Positions 8,758 through 17,081 of a DNA stretch of 64,000 bases are shown here, one piece after another. The DNA comes from a virus. The stretch spans positions 117,361-181,360 of the IMG/VR virus record IMGVR_UViG_3300037560_000207, one strand, 5' to 3'. The position numbers and the translations under genes were made by a program. Numbering within the stretch: the stretch's first letter is position 1; every line of letters starts with the position of its first letter. The notes under the pieces were generated by a model. It saw nothing but the letters and a program-made list of their open reading frames with translations. It was not told the origin of the DNA and did no database searches.

Positions 8758-9236
8758 TGGCAAAACATCAATTACAAAGTGAAACATATCCATATGCATC
8801 TCCAACTACTCCGGGGCTATATGTTACATTTCGTGCTTATATTATAGAACTCATTTGCTTGAATATAAACCCAAAGCTTGGTCCTCGTTTTTGGGCAGAC
8901 CCGAAGAAATGGGGACCAAAATTTCGGCAAGAAGTGAAAGGTGTATATAACGTAGCACAACAACTGGACATAACCGATACTTTAATACAAACAGCTTTAG
9001 TCCAAATTATTAAAAATCATAATATCAAATCACTAACCTATAAAACTGTTGCACAAAGAGTAGTTAGAAGTGTTAAAAAAAGAAAAGCTGATTTAGAAGA
9101 ACAGCGAATTAGATTCGGTAGAAAACAACTTCCACAAGCAATCGATGTGAAGAAAAATTCCACTTTTGTTGATGCAGAAGAGAAAAGCGCATTGGGAAAA
9201 ATAAGGGAAGTAGAAAATGGCCAAAAGAAAGTCTAA
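8757..9236 (+). CDS. Hypothetical protein upstream of the recombinase
   Basis: 159 residues. The N-terminal part is aromatic-rich (FWADPKKWGPKF); the C-terminal part is very basic (VVRSVKKRKADLEEQR) and may contact nucleic acid. It overlaps the recombinase gene by 20 bases, so it may work with it, but no family is recognised. Confidence 0.65.
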   Translation: MAKHQLQSETYPYASPTTPGLYVTFRAYIIELICLNINPKLGPRFWADPKKWGPKFRQEVKGVYNVAQQLDITDTLIQTALVQIIKNHNIKSLTYKTVAQRVVRSVKKRKADLEEQRIRFGRKQLPQAIDVKKNSTFVDAEEKSALGKIREVENGQKKV

Positions 9237-10272
9237 AATAGAAAATGAATCCTTTGAAAAATTCCTTGTTCGAATATATGGTGAAGGAATTATTGCTACC
9301 GCCGACAAAGCTCTTGCTCCACGAGAGAGAAACATTCTAAACACACCATTATCTTTAGATATTGCATTGGGGGGAGGAATTCCTTTTGGCACAATATGCC
9401 TTATTACAGGCAAAGCCAAGACTGGGAAGACGACCGTTTGTCTTGAATTACTCAAAAATGCCCAACTATTAGATTGTCCAACCTTTTACATTAACATTGA
9501 GAAAAGATGTACTCATGCTTTATTGACTACTATTCAGGGATTAGATTGCACTAAGCTTCAAGTCATTCCTAATCAAATTGATAAGCCACTTACAGCAGAA
9601 GATTATCTTAATATCATAGAACGTATTGCTAAAACTCAAAAGAGGGCTGTTGTTGTAATAGATAGCATAGCTGCATTATCTACTATAACAGAGCAAGAAA
9701 ATCAGATTGGATCAAATAAGGATATGGCTGGTCCAGCCAAACTTCTAGCAGCATTTTTCCGACGTGCGCAACAGATTGTAGATTCTCAAGATGTAATCTT
9801 AATCTTCATTTCGCAGATGATGACTAGCCGGGAACCGCGTGGACCAAAATATATCGAAAAGGGTGGAGTAGCGATACAATATGCTTGTTCAGTCTGGCTG
9901 AAATGCACTTGGATTCAACAGTGGGACCGAAATCCTGAAACGAATGCACCAGATGGTCACGACATGCACATAACTATCCAATCCTCTGCACTAGGAAGGC
10001 CATTCCTTCCCTGTGTTTTACCTCTTCGATATGGTATCGGAATTGATACAGTAAGAGATGTTGTAACTATAGCAGAAAATTTAGGACTAATTGAAAAAGC
10101 TGGCGCATGGTATAGTATCCCGATGTTTACCAATGAAAATAATCCACCAAAATTTCAAGGGCTTACTAGATTATCTAATTTTCTCAGAGAAAATCCTGAT
10201 AAACTAAAACAATTAGAAGTTGAAATAAGGAACATTGTGTTACCCCAGGAGACAAAAAATGTTGAGAACTAG
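9217..10272 (+). CDS. RecA/UvsX-like recombinase
   Basis: Strand-exchange ATPase for recombination and recombination-dependent replication. It has the Walker A motif GKAKTGKTT (65-73, Lys71), VVVIDSIAAL as Walker B, and a RecA-like order: SLDIALGGGIPFG before the P-loop, then a loop region with IFISQM. At 351 residues it is close to RecA and UvsX. The C-terminal third (NLGLIEKAG...) resembles the phage branch. It overlaps the deaminase gene. Assignment to RecA or UvsX specifically is not decided. Confidence 0.88.
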   Translation: MAKRKSKIENESFEKFLVRIYGEGIIATADKALAPRERNILNTPLSLDIALGGGIPFGTICLITGKAKTGKTTVCLELLKNAQLLDCPTFYINIEKRCTHALLTTIQGLDCTKLQVIPNQIDKPLTAEDYLNIIERIAKTQKRAVVVIDSIAALSTITEQENQIGSNKDMAGPAKLLAAFFRRAQQIVDSQDVILIFISQMMTSREPRGPKYIEKGGVAIQYACSVWLKCTWIQQWDRNPETNAPDGHDMHITIQSSALGRPFLPCVLPLRYGIGIDTVRDVVTIAENLGLIEKAGAWYSIPMFTNENNPPKFQGLTRLSNFLRENPDKLKQLEVEIRNIVLPQETKNVEN

Positions 10273-10780
10273 AATATGTTGGGATGACTATTTTATGATA
10301 CAAGCTCTTTGGGTTAAAGTACGCAGCCCGGATGGTAGTACACAATGTGGTTGTGTCATAGTAGATAAACGCGGTCGTTTAATTGGTCAAGGATATAATG
10401 GATATCCAAGAAACATAGATGATAATAAAATGCCTCAAACACGACCGGAAAAATATCCACCCATATTACATTCTGAGGAAAATGCAATATTGAATTCTAC
10501 TGGAGATTTAGAAGGTGCTACTATATATGTTACAGGACCACCATGTATTCATTGTTGGGCTCATATTATTCAAAAGGGAATAAAACGAGTTGTATACGGA
10601 CCAGTTACGACATCACCAAGCGGATTATATGCAAATGCACAATTGGATAGTCAAAATCGAGTTGTTAAAGATATGTTGGAAAATCAAGATATAGAAGTTG
10701 TTAAATGGACACCTAATAATTATGGATTAATACAAGAAGAACTTCAAGAAATACAAGACTGGGTTATAAAAGCAACATAA
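10259..10780 (+). CDS. dCMP deaminase
   Basis: Converts dCMP to dUMP for thymidylate synthesis. The zinc site is complete: HSE (His71, Glu73) and PCIHC (Cys96, Cys99). Residues 12-45 hold the substrate-side pattern with NGYPR. ATG 10259 has CAGGAG seven bases upstream and is preferred over a TTG at 10235. The gene starts inside the recombinase reading frame. At 173 residues it fits T4 Cd-type enzymes. Confidence 0.9.
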   Translation: MLRTRICWDDYFMIQALWVKVRSPDGSTQCGCVIVDKRGRLIGQGYNGYPRNIDDNKMPQTRPEKYPPILHSEENAILNSTGDLEGATIYVTGPPCIHCWAHIIQKGIKRVVYGPVTTSPSGLYANAQLDSQNRVVKDMLENQDIEVVKWTPNNYGLIQEELQEIQDWVIKAT

Positions 10781-10781
10781 T

Positions 10782-11141
10782 ATGGAAGTAAAATTACTCA
10801 AAGGTGGGACAGCAAAATTGCGTCTTAATAATAAACGGCTTCGAACGAAAGGGGGATCGAAGTCTCAATTTCAATATGAAATAGGACAACAATTAACTGA
10901 AAAGTATCCCCATGATGTAATTTTTGAAGAAGTGATAATACCAGGTGATAATTTTATTCTTGACTTTTTTATTCCATCGCTCGATCTTGTGATTGAAGTC
11001 CATGGTAAACAACATATTGAACATATAAAACATTTCCATAAGACTATAAAAGAATTTCATAAACAACAGGATACTGATCAAAGAAAACGGGATTGGTGCG
11101 AGTTAAATGGGTTTCGTTTGGTAGAGCTTTATGATGAGTGA
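10782..11141 (+). CDS. Small PD-(D/E)XK endonuclease-like protein
   Basis: 119 residues with a core FILDFFIPSLDLVIEVHGKQH in which LDF and IEVHGKQH resemble the D...ExK site of Vsr/DUF559-type and T7 endonuclease I-like nucleases. A QxxRDWCELNGFRLVEL tail is typical of the same fold. It may be a resolvase, repair or homing enzyme. A related-looking protein lies at 38814-39131 on the other strand. Confidence 0.65.
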   Translation: MEVKLLKGGTAKLRLNNKRLRTKGGSKSQFQYEIGQQLTEKYPHDVIFEEVIIPGDNFILDFFIPSLDLVIEVHGKQHIEHIKHFHKTIKEFHKQQDTDQRKRDWCELNGFRLVELYDE

Positions 11142-11550
11142 TTTAACCAATGAAACAATAATATATAAGGATCAACTTGATCAATGGGTTAAGTCTCTTG
11201 GATTGCCACAATTTCAACCATCTAATACCGAGCTTGAAACAATACTTGAATATACACGAGAATCGCTTAGAGAAAAATCATCAGTAGATTTGTCAGAAAG
11301 TGCTATCATATTAGCGCAATATGGATTGTTTTTACAACAAAAAAGCAATGAATGCTGCACCTTCCTGAAATGGTCGGATCAAGTTATTAATCGCCTATTG
11401 GGTGATGACCGCCATAAATTAACTCAGTGGGTAAGACAGGCAGAATTGAGAAAAGAACGCATATCATATCTTGCCCGCAGAATCGAATTAATTGGACAAA
11501 GTATCAGTGGCTTGGTAAGAGCACGATATAATGAAGGGAATAATCGATGA
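11131..11550 (+). CDS. Possible UvsY-like recombination mediator
   Basis: 139 residues, mostly helical. The central part (about 55-80, AIILAQYGLFLQQKSNEC) and a basic helix further on (RKERISYLARRIELIG) are reminiscent of T4 UvsY, which has 137 residues and loads UvsX onto ssDNA. Size and its position between the recombinase and the helicase support this, but similarity is weak by eye. Otherwise it is a hypothetical protein. Confidence 0.4.
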   Translation: MMSDLTNETIIYKDQLDQWVKSLGLPQFQPSNTELETILEYTRESLREKSSVDLSESAIILAQYGLFLQQKSNECCTFLKWSDQVINRLLGDDRHKLTQWVRQAELRKERISYLARRIELIGQSISGLVRARYNEGNNR

Positions 11551-12143
11551 GCCCGTTAGAATTTATCGAAAAGGGTATTCGTGAAGGTAACTGGAAAACA
11601 GTTTGTGAAGGATATAAACGCCTTACTGGGAAAGCTTTATCTATTCCTATGTTATCAGTAAATGATAGTGTTAAAAATGCACTGCGCAAAATCTCAGAAA
11701 TAGCATCCGTTGCCACAGATCAATTAACTGGCACTGTTCAATCTATACCCATTAAGACAAGTCAGTATGAAACTGAAACTAAAACAATATCAAAGAAAAA
11801 AAGTGGCCGACCAAAAGGAAAAGGGAAAAAAACAACAAAGAAGAAATCAACCGAAGAAGATTCTTCTCTTGTCTTAGATGAGAAGAAAAAGACAATTGTT
11901 CAAAGGGAAATTGGAGGAACACAATTAATTACTAATGAACCTGATCCAAAAGAAGTTGAACAGAATATAGTTAAGGCGAAGAAAGCCAATCAAAATAAAA
12001 TTAAACTCGATCGAAAAACTACTACAACCCATGATGTGAAATGCAATGAATGTGAAAATACATTTAAATCAGATCGGCCAAAAGGTGAAATAGGACAAAA
12101 ATGTAATAAATGTTTAATAGAAAAGAAAAGTAGATTTGTTTAA
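11547..12143 (+). CDS. Basic DNA-binding-like protein with C-terminal zinc ribbon
   Basis: 198 residues. After a helical N-terminus come a Lys-rich stretch with GRPKGKGKK (an AT-hook-like motif around residue 88) and a C-terminal CNEC...CNKC pair that could bind zinc. It overlaps the helicase gene start exactly, so helicase or primase support is possible but unproved. No family is recognised. Confidence 0.5.
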   Translation: MSPLEFIEKGIREGNWKTVCEGYKRLTGKALSIPMLSVNDSVKNALRKISEIASVATDQLTGTVQSIPIKTSQYETETKTISKKKSGRPKGKGKKTTKKKSTEEDSSLVLDEKKKTIVQREIGGTQLITNEPDPKEVEQNIVKAKKANQNKIKLDRKTTTTHDVKCNECENTFKSDRPKGEIGQKCNKCLIEKKSRFV

Positions 12144-13585
12144 TGAGTAATAAGTCAAACGCAATACTTCAAGATTCAGGCATGGAACGAGCAGTTCTAG
12201 CAGGAATTACTACACATGGTGCCAATTGCTTTTTCGAAGTAGAAGATATTATTGGTATCCAAGATTTCTATTGGATGTACAATCAAGAACTCTTCAAAAT
12301 TCTTGCTTATCTAGTTCATCAAAAAGATACCAAAACCTTTGATATTCCAAGCATTCAGGCAGTAGCCAAAATTCTAGGATACGGTGATTTTGCAAATGGT
12401 GGTAAACATTTAGAATATCTCGAAGCCATTATCGATGAAGTGGGTTTATCTAGAGAAAATATTAAAACATTGGTTGTAACAATATATAAACTTTCACTAG
12501 CACGACGTGGATATTTAGTAGCAGCCACGATTCAAAAGAGTCTCAAAAAAATCACAGGTGCAGAAGATGTAGATAATATCATCGGTCAAATCGAAGAACC
12601 CGTATTCGAATTTACTGGCCAAATTATGACCCAAGGCGCTGGTGTAGTATCTCTTGGAAAGAAATTCAAGAGTACAATGAAAGTTTTATCAGAAACGCCG
12701 CAAGATATAGTTGGATTACCCACAGGTTTCCCCGCTTGGGATAATGCGATAGGCGGTGGATTCAGACCCGCAACGGTTAATGTTATTGGTGCTAGAGCAA
12801 AACAAGCGAAGAGCTTTTTCTGTATAAATGTAGCTCGTAATATGGCTGAAAATGGAATTCCTGTTTTATATCTTGATACTGAACTTACAAGTGAAACACA
12901 ATTACATCGTCTTGCTTCTCTTATCTCTGGTGTTGAATTAAATCATGTTGAAACTGGTCAATTTATAAATAATCCACATGAATCAGAGGCAATTTGGGAT
13001 TGTCAAGAACATATGGAAAATCTATCTATCGATCATTTTTCTGTTGCTGGTCTTTCACCACAGGCTATTATGTCAATTTGTCGTAGATGGTTATCTAAAA
13101 CGGTTGGATTCACTGATAGTGGTACAGCGAAACCTTGTTTGATTATTTATGATTACATCAAATTAATGAATGATACTGCTTTTAAGCATAGTTTACAAGA
13201 ATATCAATTACTTGGTTTTCTAATTACTGCTTTGCACAATTTTGCTGTTAAATTTAAATTATCCATCTTGGCGACAGTTCAACTTAATAGGGACGGCGTT
13301 GAAAAAGAAGGAGCAGAAGTTATTTCTGGCTCTGATAGGATTGTATGGTTGTGTAGTAATTTTACAATTCTAAAACAGAAGATTCAAACTGAATTGAATG
13401 AAGATTGTCCCACAAATGGTACAAAGAAATTAGTAGTAACCGATACTAGATATGGTCCAGGTATGGAAAGTGGTGAATATATTAATGTGATTGATCATTT
13501 GGAAGTTGGCAAGTTATCAGAAGGGAAACCCTTCTCAATGGTGGCACAATCTATTTTGAAAAATCAGACTAATGCAGTGGTTTAA
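12143..13585 (+). CDS. DnaB-like replicative helicase
   Basis: Unwinds DNA at the phage fork. An N-terminal DnaB-like domain is followed by a RecA fold: GLPTGFPAWDNAIGGGF, then Walker A GARAKQAKS (216-224), YLDTELTSE, LIIYDYIKLM (Walker B) and a Gln-containing motif (TVQLNRDG). At 480 residues it is close to T4 gp41 and DnaB. The glycine normally before the P-loop Lys is Ala. A homing endonuclease and the primase follow. Confidence 0.88.
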   Translation: MSNKSNAILQDSGMERAVLAGITTHGANCFFEVEDIIGIQDFYWMYNQELFKILAYLVHQKDTKTFDIPSIQAVAKILGYGDFANGGKHLEYLEAIIDEVGLSRENIKTLVVTIYKLSLARRGYLVAATIQKSLKKITGAEDVDNIIGQIEEPVFEFTGQIMTQGAGVVSLGKKFKSTMKVLSETPQDIVGLPTGFPAWDNAIGGGFRPATVNVIGARAKQAKSFFCINVARNMAENGIPVLYLDTELTSETQLHRLASLISGVELNHVETGQFINNPHESEAIWDCQEHMENLSIDHFSVAGLSPQAIMSICRRWLSKTVGFTDSGTAKPCLIIYDYIKLMNDTAFKHSLQEYQLLGFLITALHNFAVKFKLSILATVQLNRDGVEKEGAEVISGSDRIVWLCSNFTILKQKIQTELNEDCPTNGTKKLVVTDTRYGPGMESGEYINVIDHLEVGKLSEGKPFSMVAQSILKNQTNAVV

Positions 13586-13588
13586 ATA

Positions 13589-14230
13589 ATGCTTAATTTA
13601 ATTGGACAAAAATTTGGAAGATTAATTGTTATTCAAAGAATGAATAATGATAAACATAAAAAGACACAGTGGTTATGTAAATGTAATTGTGGCAAAGAAA
13701 CAATAATAATTGGTTCCCATTTAAAAAGTGAAAATACTAGAGGTTGTGGGTGTCTTAAAAAAGAAATGATAACACAACGTTCAACAATACATGGTCATGC
13801 AAAAAGCAATAAAAAATCGTATATTTATAAAACATGGATTCATATGATTCAACGATGTACTAATCCTAACGATAAGAAATATCCAATATATGGAAATCGA
13901 GGAATTACTATTTGTAAACGATGGATGAAATTCTTAAATTTTCTTAAAGATATGAGTGAACCCCCAACAAATAAACACTCGATTGATAGGATTAATAATA
14001 ATGGTAATTATTGCAAATCTAATTGTAGATGGGCAACAAGAAAAGAACAAGCTAGAAATACAAGGAAAAATCGTTTAATTTCATTTAATGGTAAAATTCA
14101 ATGTATGTCTGCTTGGGCAGAAGAACTATATATAGATAAAAGTACCCTTTGGTCACGACTCAATAGTGGTTGGTCAATAGAAAAAGCATTAACAACACCA
14201 ATAAAAAAATGCAAAAAGGAATTATTATGA
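13589..14230 (+). CDS. AP2/HNH-type homing endonuclease
   Basis: 213 residues. Starts LIGQKFGRLIV, then a zinc ribbon (CKCNCGK... GCGC), the core YKTWIHMIQRCTNP...YGNRGIT...RW, and DRINNNGNYCKSNCRWAT with HNH-like residues. The C-terminal half has a DNA-binding helix (WSRLNSGWSIEKAL). It sits between helicase and primase, a typical homing-gene spot. Its last codons (AAAAAGGAATTA) form the ribosome site of the primase. Paralogues occur at 27138 and as fragments at 2-64 and 35397. Confidence 0.85.
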   Translation: MLNLIGQKFGRLIVIQRMNNDKHKKTQWLCKCNCGKETIIIGSHLKSENTRGCGCLKKEMITQRSTIHGHAKSNKKSYIYKTWIHMIQRCTNPNDKKYPIYGNRGITICKRWMKFLNFLKDMSEPPTNKHSIDRINNNGNYCKSNCRWATRKEQARNTRKNRLISFNGKIQCMSAWAEELYIDKSTLWSRLNSGWSIEKALTTPIKKCKKELL

Positions 14231-15387
14231 GGCAATTTGGAACCAATGAAATCTCTTTTATTCAAGCTCGTGCTTGTGAACGTATTACAGAAATACTTGA
14301 TGCGATAGGATGTGATTATATAGAACGCCATGATTATCTTCAAAGTGCCTGTCCAGTCCATGAAGGGGATAATCAAAGAGCGATGTTTTGGGCTATTAGG
14401 TCTAACCATTGGCAATGCAAAACAAGAGGATGCCATTGTGATGTTATTAGCGGACCATCATCTAGTGTTTTTGGTCTTGTACGTGGAACCATGACTCATA
14501 AGACAGGTAAAAAATGGAGTTTTCCGCAAACTGTTAATTTTGTAGCTCAAATATTGGGATTAGAGAAGTGCCATATGGATGGAACTACTGTTCAAGATAT
14601 GGAAATAGCTAAAATCATCAGACAACACAAGAAAAAACAATCTGTTACTCAAGGGCGAGGCACATTATTAGCAACAATGATTCCACACTTAAAATCAGAT
14701 CAGGTTTATTACCCAAATCGAGGTATTTCACCTGAGATTATTGCCAGATATCACATATCATTTTGTAATATCAAAGGTAAACCAATGTATAAACGAGCAT
14801 TCTTTCCGGTTCTTGATGTAACTGGACGATATATAGTGGGATGGTCTGGAAGAAGTATTTACGATAAATGTCCCAAATGCAAAATGCATCACCATCCAAA
14901 ACGATTGTCATGTCCTGATCCTGAATATCGTGGTATATATAGTAAATGGAAACATTCTGAAAATTTTCATGTGGAATTGTGTCTTTATAATCTTTGGTAT
15001 GCTAAGCCCTTTATCAATAGAACTGGCACAGCAATTTTGTGTGAAGGGCCTGGAGATATATGGAATTTAGAAACAGCGGGTATTCGAAATAGCGTAGCCG
15101 TATTGGGTTCAAGTATATCTCGTCAACAACGATTAATGTTACAAAATGCCGGGGCCTTGACAGTTGTACTTATCTTTGATAACGACGAAGCAGGGAGGAA
15201 AATAACCGAAAGACTAGAAAAGGATTTGATACATTATTTCAGAATATTCTGTATTACGCCCGATACCGCAAAAGATGTTGGTGATATGCTTACTAATGAT
15301 ATTGTTACAAAAATTGGTCCCATCTTACAACAAGCATCTAGAGCAGAAATGCTTTCAGATGATTATGGAACAAAAAAGGAAACCTAA
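14227..15387 (+). CDS. DnaG-like primase
   Basis: Makes RNA primers for replication. An N-terminal zinc site is seen in CPVHEG...HWQCKTRGCHC. A TOPRIM domain follows: ILCEGPGD (Glu273) and LIFDNDEAG (D318, D320). There is a second Cys cluster (CPKCKMHHHPKRLSC) in the middle. At 386 residues it is a short phage primase without a DnaB-binding tail I can recognise. The ATG at 14227 is preferred over an upstream ATG because AAAAAGGA precedes it. The homing gene stop overlaps the start. Confidence 0.88.
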   Translation: MRQFGTNEISFIQARACERITEILDAIGCDYIERHDYLQSACPVHEGDNQRAMFWAIRSNHWQCKTRGCHCDVISGPSSSVFGLVRGTMTHKTGKKWSFPQTVNFVAQILGLEKCHMDGTTVQDMEIAKIIRQHKKKQSVTQGRGTLLATMIPHLKSDQVYYPNRGISPEIIARYHISFCNIKGKPMYKRAFFPVLDVTGRYIVGWSGRSIYDKCPKCKMHHHPKRLSCPDPEYRGIYSKWKHSENFHVELCLYNLWYAKPFINRTGTAILCEGPGDIWNLETAGIRNSVAVLGSSISRQQRLMLQNAGALTVVLIFDNDEAGRKITERLEKDLIHYFRIFCITPDTAKDVGDMLTNDIVTKIGPILQQASRAEMLSDDYGTKKET

Positions 15388-15821
15388 TGGATAAAAAAGA
15401 TACAAATCCTAAAGATAGAATAGCGACTACTAGATTGGATTTAAGTTTGTTTCCAGCAACAGCCAAAGCATATGGTGCTTTAGCAATGACTGAAGGTGAT
15501 TTGAAATACGGTGGTTATAATTATAGAACTATTGGAGTTAAAGCTTCGATTTACTATGCAGCAGCAAATCGTCATTTAGATAAATGGTTTAATGGTGAAT
15601 GGACTGATCAAAAAACTGGAGTTCCTCATTTAGCAAATGCTTTAGCATGTATTGGTGTACTTATTGATGCAATAGAGTGTGGAAAACTAAATGATGATCG
15701 TCCACCAAAATGTAATGTGGCTGTTTTGTTAGATAATATGGAACATAAAGTAGCTCATCTTCAGAAATTATTTACTGACGGACCAAATCGTCATACAGAA
15801 ATAATTAAGGCACAGAAATAA
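15387..15821 (+). CDS. dATP/dGTP diphosphohydrolase-family protein (PF18909-like)
   Basis: 144 residues. The pattern NPKDRIATTRLDLSLFP, YGALAMTEGDLKYGGYNYR, HLDKWFNGE, GVPHLANALACIGVLIDA and LNDDRPP matches the phage domain PF18909 as I remember it (dATP/dGTP diphosphohydrolase, N-terminal). It would balance or clear purine dNTPs and sits beside the primase and polymerase genes. Some phages with modified purines carry related enzymes, but no other sign of base Z (2-aminoadenine) synthesis is in this window. The family call is from memory. Confidence 0.7.
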   Translation: MDKKDTNPKDRIATTRLDLSLFPATAKAYGALAMTEGDLKYGGYNYRTIGVKASIYYAAANRHLDKWFNGEWTDQKTGVPHLANALACIGVLIDAIECGKLNDDRPPKCNVAVLLDNMEHKVAHLQKLFTDGPNRHTEIIKAQK

Positions 15822-15837
15822 TTAGGAAATAAAGGTT

Positions 15838-16776
15838 ATGCGAATAGTTAAATCTAGTGCAAGCTCAATTAATCTGTATCGCCATTGTCCTTTCAGTTAT
15901 TATTTACAATATATTTTAGGTATGGAATCGAAAGCTGGCAAAGCTGCACTTCAGGGAAATATTGTTCACAAAGTTTTACAATTTATGGCCAGACGAAAGA
16001 AAAGAGGAAAAAGGGATATTGACCCGATGCAGCTTTTGGATTGGGCTTGGGATAAACTTACTATAAAATCTCCAGAAATAGAAATCCGTAAAGTAACGAC
16101 CAGGATAGATAAAGAAACTGATGACTTCAAAGAAGCTGCTGATTTTAAGAAATGTCGTGTTGCACTTGAAACTGTATTAGCTGATGTTTTTTATAACCCA
16201 TACAATCTCAAAGTACTAGATACAGAAGAATGGTTTGCCTTGGAAATGCCAGGAAATGAATGGAAAAGTTTAAATCAAGATGGAAAAATGCATCAATTCG
16301 CTATACGCGGTTATATTGATCTTGTACATGAAATTGATGAAGAAACTATAGAAATTGTTGATTGGAAAACTGGGAAAAGAACGAGCTTTTATACACAAAA
16401 ACCAATCGATGAAGAAGTATTGATGAGAGAAATCCAACCACGACTTTATCATTTAGCAGCATATTTTCTATATCCAAAATATAAGAATATCTTGATTACT
16501 TTCTACTATACGAATGATTCTGGCCCAATCACCATAGCCCTATCTCAAGATGACTTGATAATAACTATTACAGCTCTCCATCGTTTTTTTACCACAGTTA
16601 AGAAAGATACATTGATACGCAGAAATAGAAGTTGGCAATGTAAAATGTGCTCATTTGAACGTAGCGGTATGTGTCATCGAGTTTGGTCTGATCTTTGTAC
16701 GATGGGAAGTGAATATATTGAAAATCGTTATGCCCAGCTTGATTATAAAGATCAATTGGCGATAGGGAAACCATGA
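15838..16776 (+). CDS. PD-(D/E)XK nuclease, Cas4/RecB-like (second copy)
   Basis: 312 residues. Cys17 in RHCPFSYYLQY near the N-terminus plus C-terminal Cys268, Cys271 and Cys279 (CKMC...MC) repeat the Fe-S pattern of Cas4/AddB. The catalytic site shows DWKTGK (Asp175, Lys177) within EIVDWKTG. It is a distant paralogue of 5032-5985. Location between the dNTP enzyme and the polymerase suggests exonuclease work in recombination or replication. ATG 15838 follows AAATAAAGG. Confidence 0.83.
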   Translation: MRIVKSSASSINLYRHCPFSYYLQYILGMESKAGKAALQGNIVHKVLQFMARRKKRGKRDIDPMQLLDWAWDKLTIKSPEIEIRKVTTRIDKETDDFKEAADFKKCRVALETVLADVFYNPYNLKVLDTEEWFALEMPGNEWKSLNQDGKMHQFAIRGYIDLVHEIDEETIEIVDWKTGKRTSFYTQKPIDEEVLMREIQPRLYHLAAYFLYPKYKNILITFYYTNDSGPITIALSQDDLIITITALHRFFTTVKKDTLIRRNRSWQCKMCSFERSGMCHRVWSDLCTMGSEYIENRYAQLDYKDQLAIGKP

Positions 16777-17081
16777 AATTAACCTATGGACAACGAAAAG
16801 CTCTGAAATTTCTTCGAGATGATGAAGAATATGGAGATATGGTCCATGAACCGGGAAGTGGTTGGTGGTTAGGAACTCATAAAATAAATGGTAAATTAGC
16901 ATTAAGTTTAATACGATTATGTCTAGTAACCAGAGAACAATGGAGTAATTCCAGTAAATATGAACGATGGGGAATCAACGGAACTGGTCTTAGAGCTTTG
17001 GATGGTAAACCTCCTTACACCAAGGCAGATGGTACATATGTGGACAATTTACACGAAGTTGGAGACATATATAATGAGTAA
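16773..17081 (+). CDS. Hypothetical protein
   Basis: 102 residues starting MKLTYGQRKALKFL, which looks like a small winged-helix segment. It contains WGINGTGLRAL and a Gly-rich turn. Start and stop overlap the flanking genes, so it is probably co-translated with the nuclease and polymerase. No family recognised. Confidence 0.6.
   Translation: MKLTYGQRKALKFLRDDEEYGDMVHEPGSGWWLGTHKINGKLALSLIRLCLVTREQWSNSSKYERWGINGTGLRALDGKPPYTKADGTYVDNLHEVGDIYNE

Noticed and set aside
10782-11141. Toxin-antitoxin or restriction gene
   Set aside because: No partner gene; fold resembles small repair or homing nucleases.
15387-15821. Evidence of a base-Z (2-aminoadenine) genome
   Set aside because: Only the diphosphohydrolase-like gene is seen; no PurZ or DatZ in the window.
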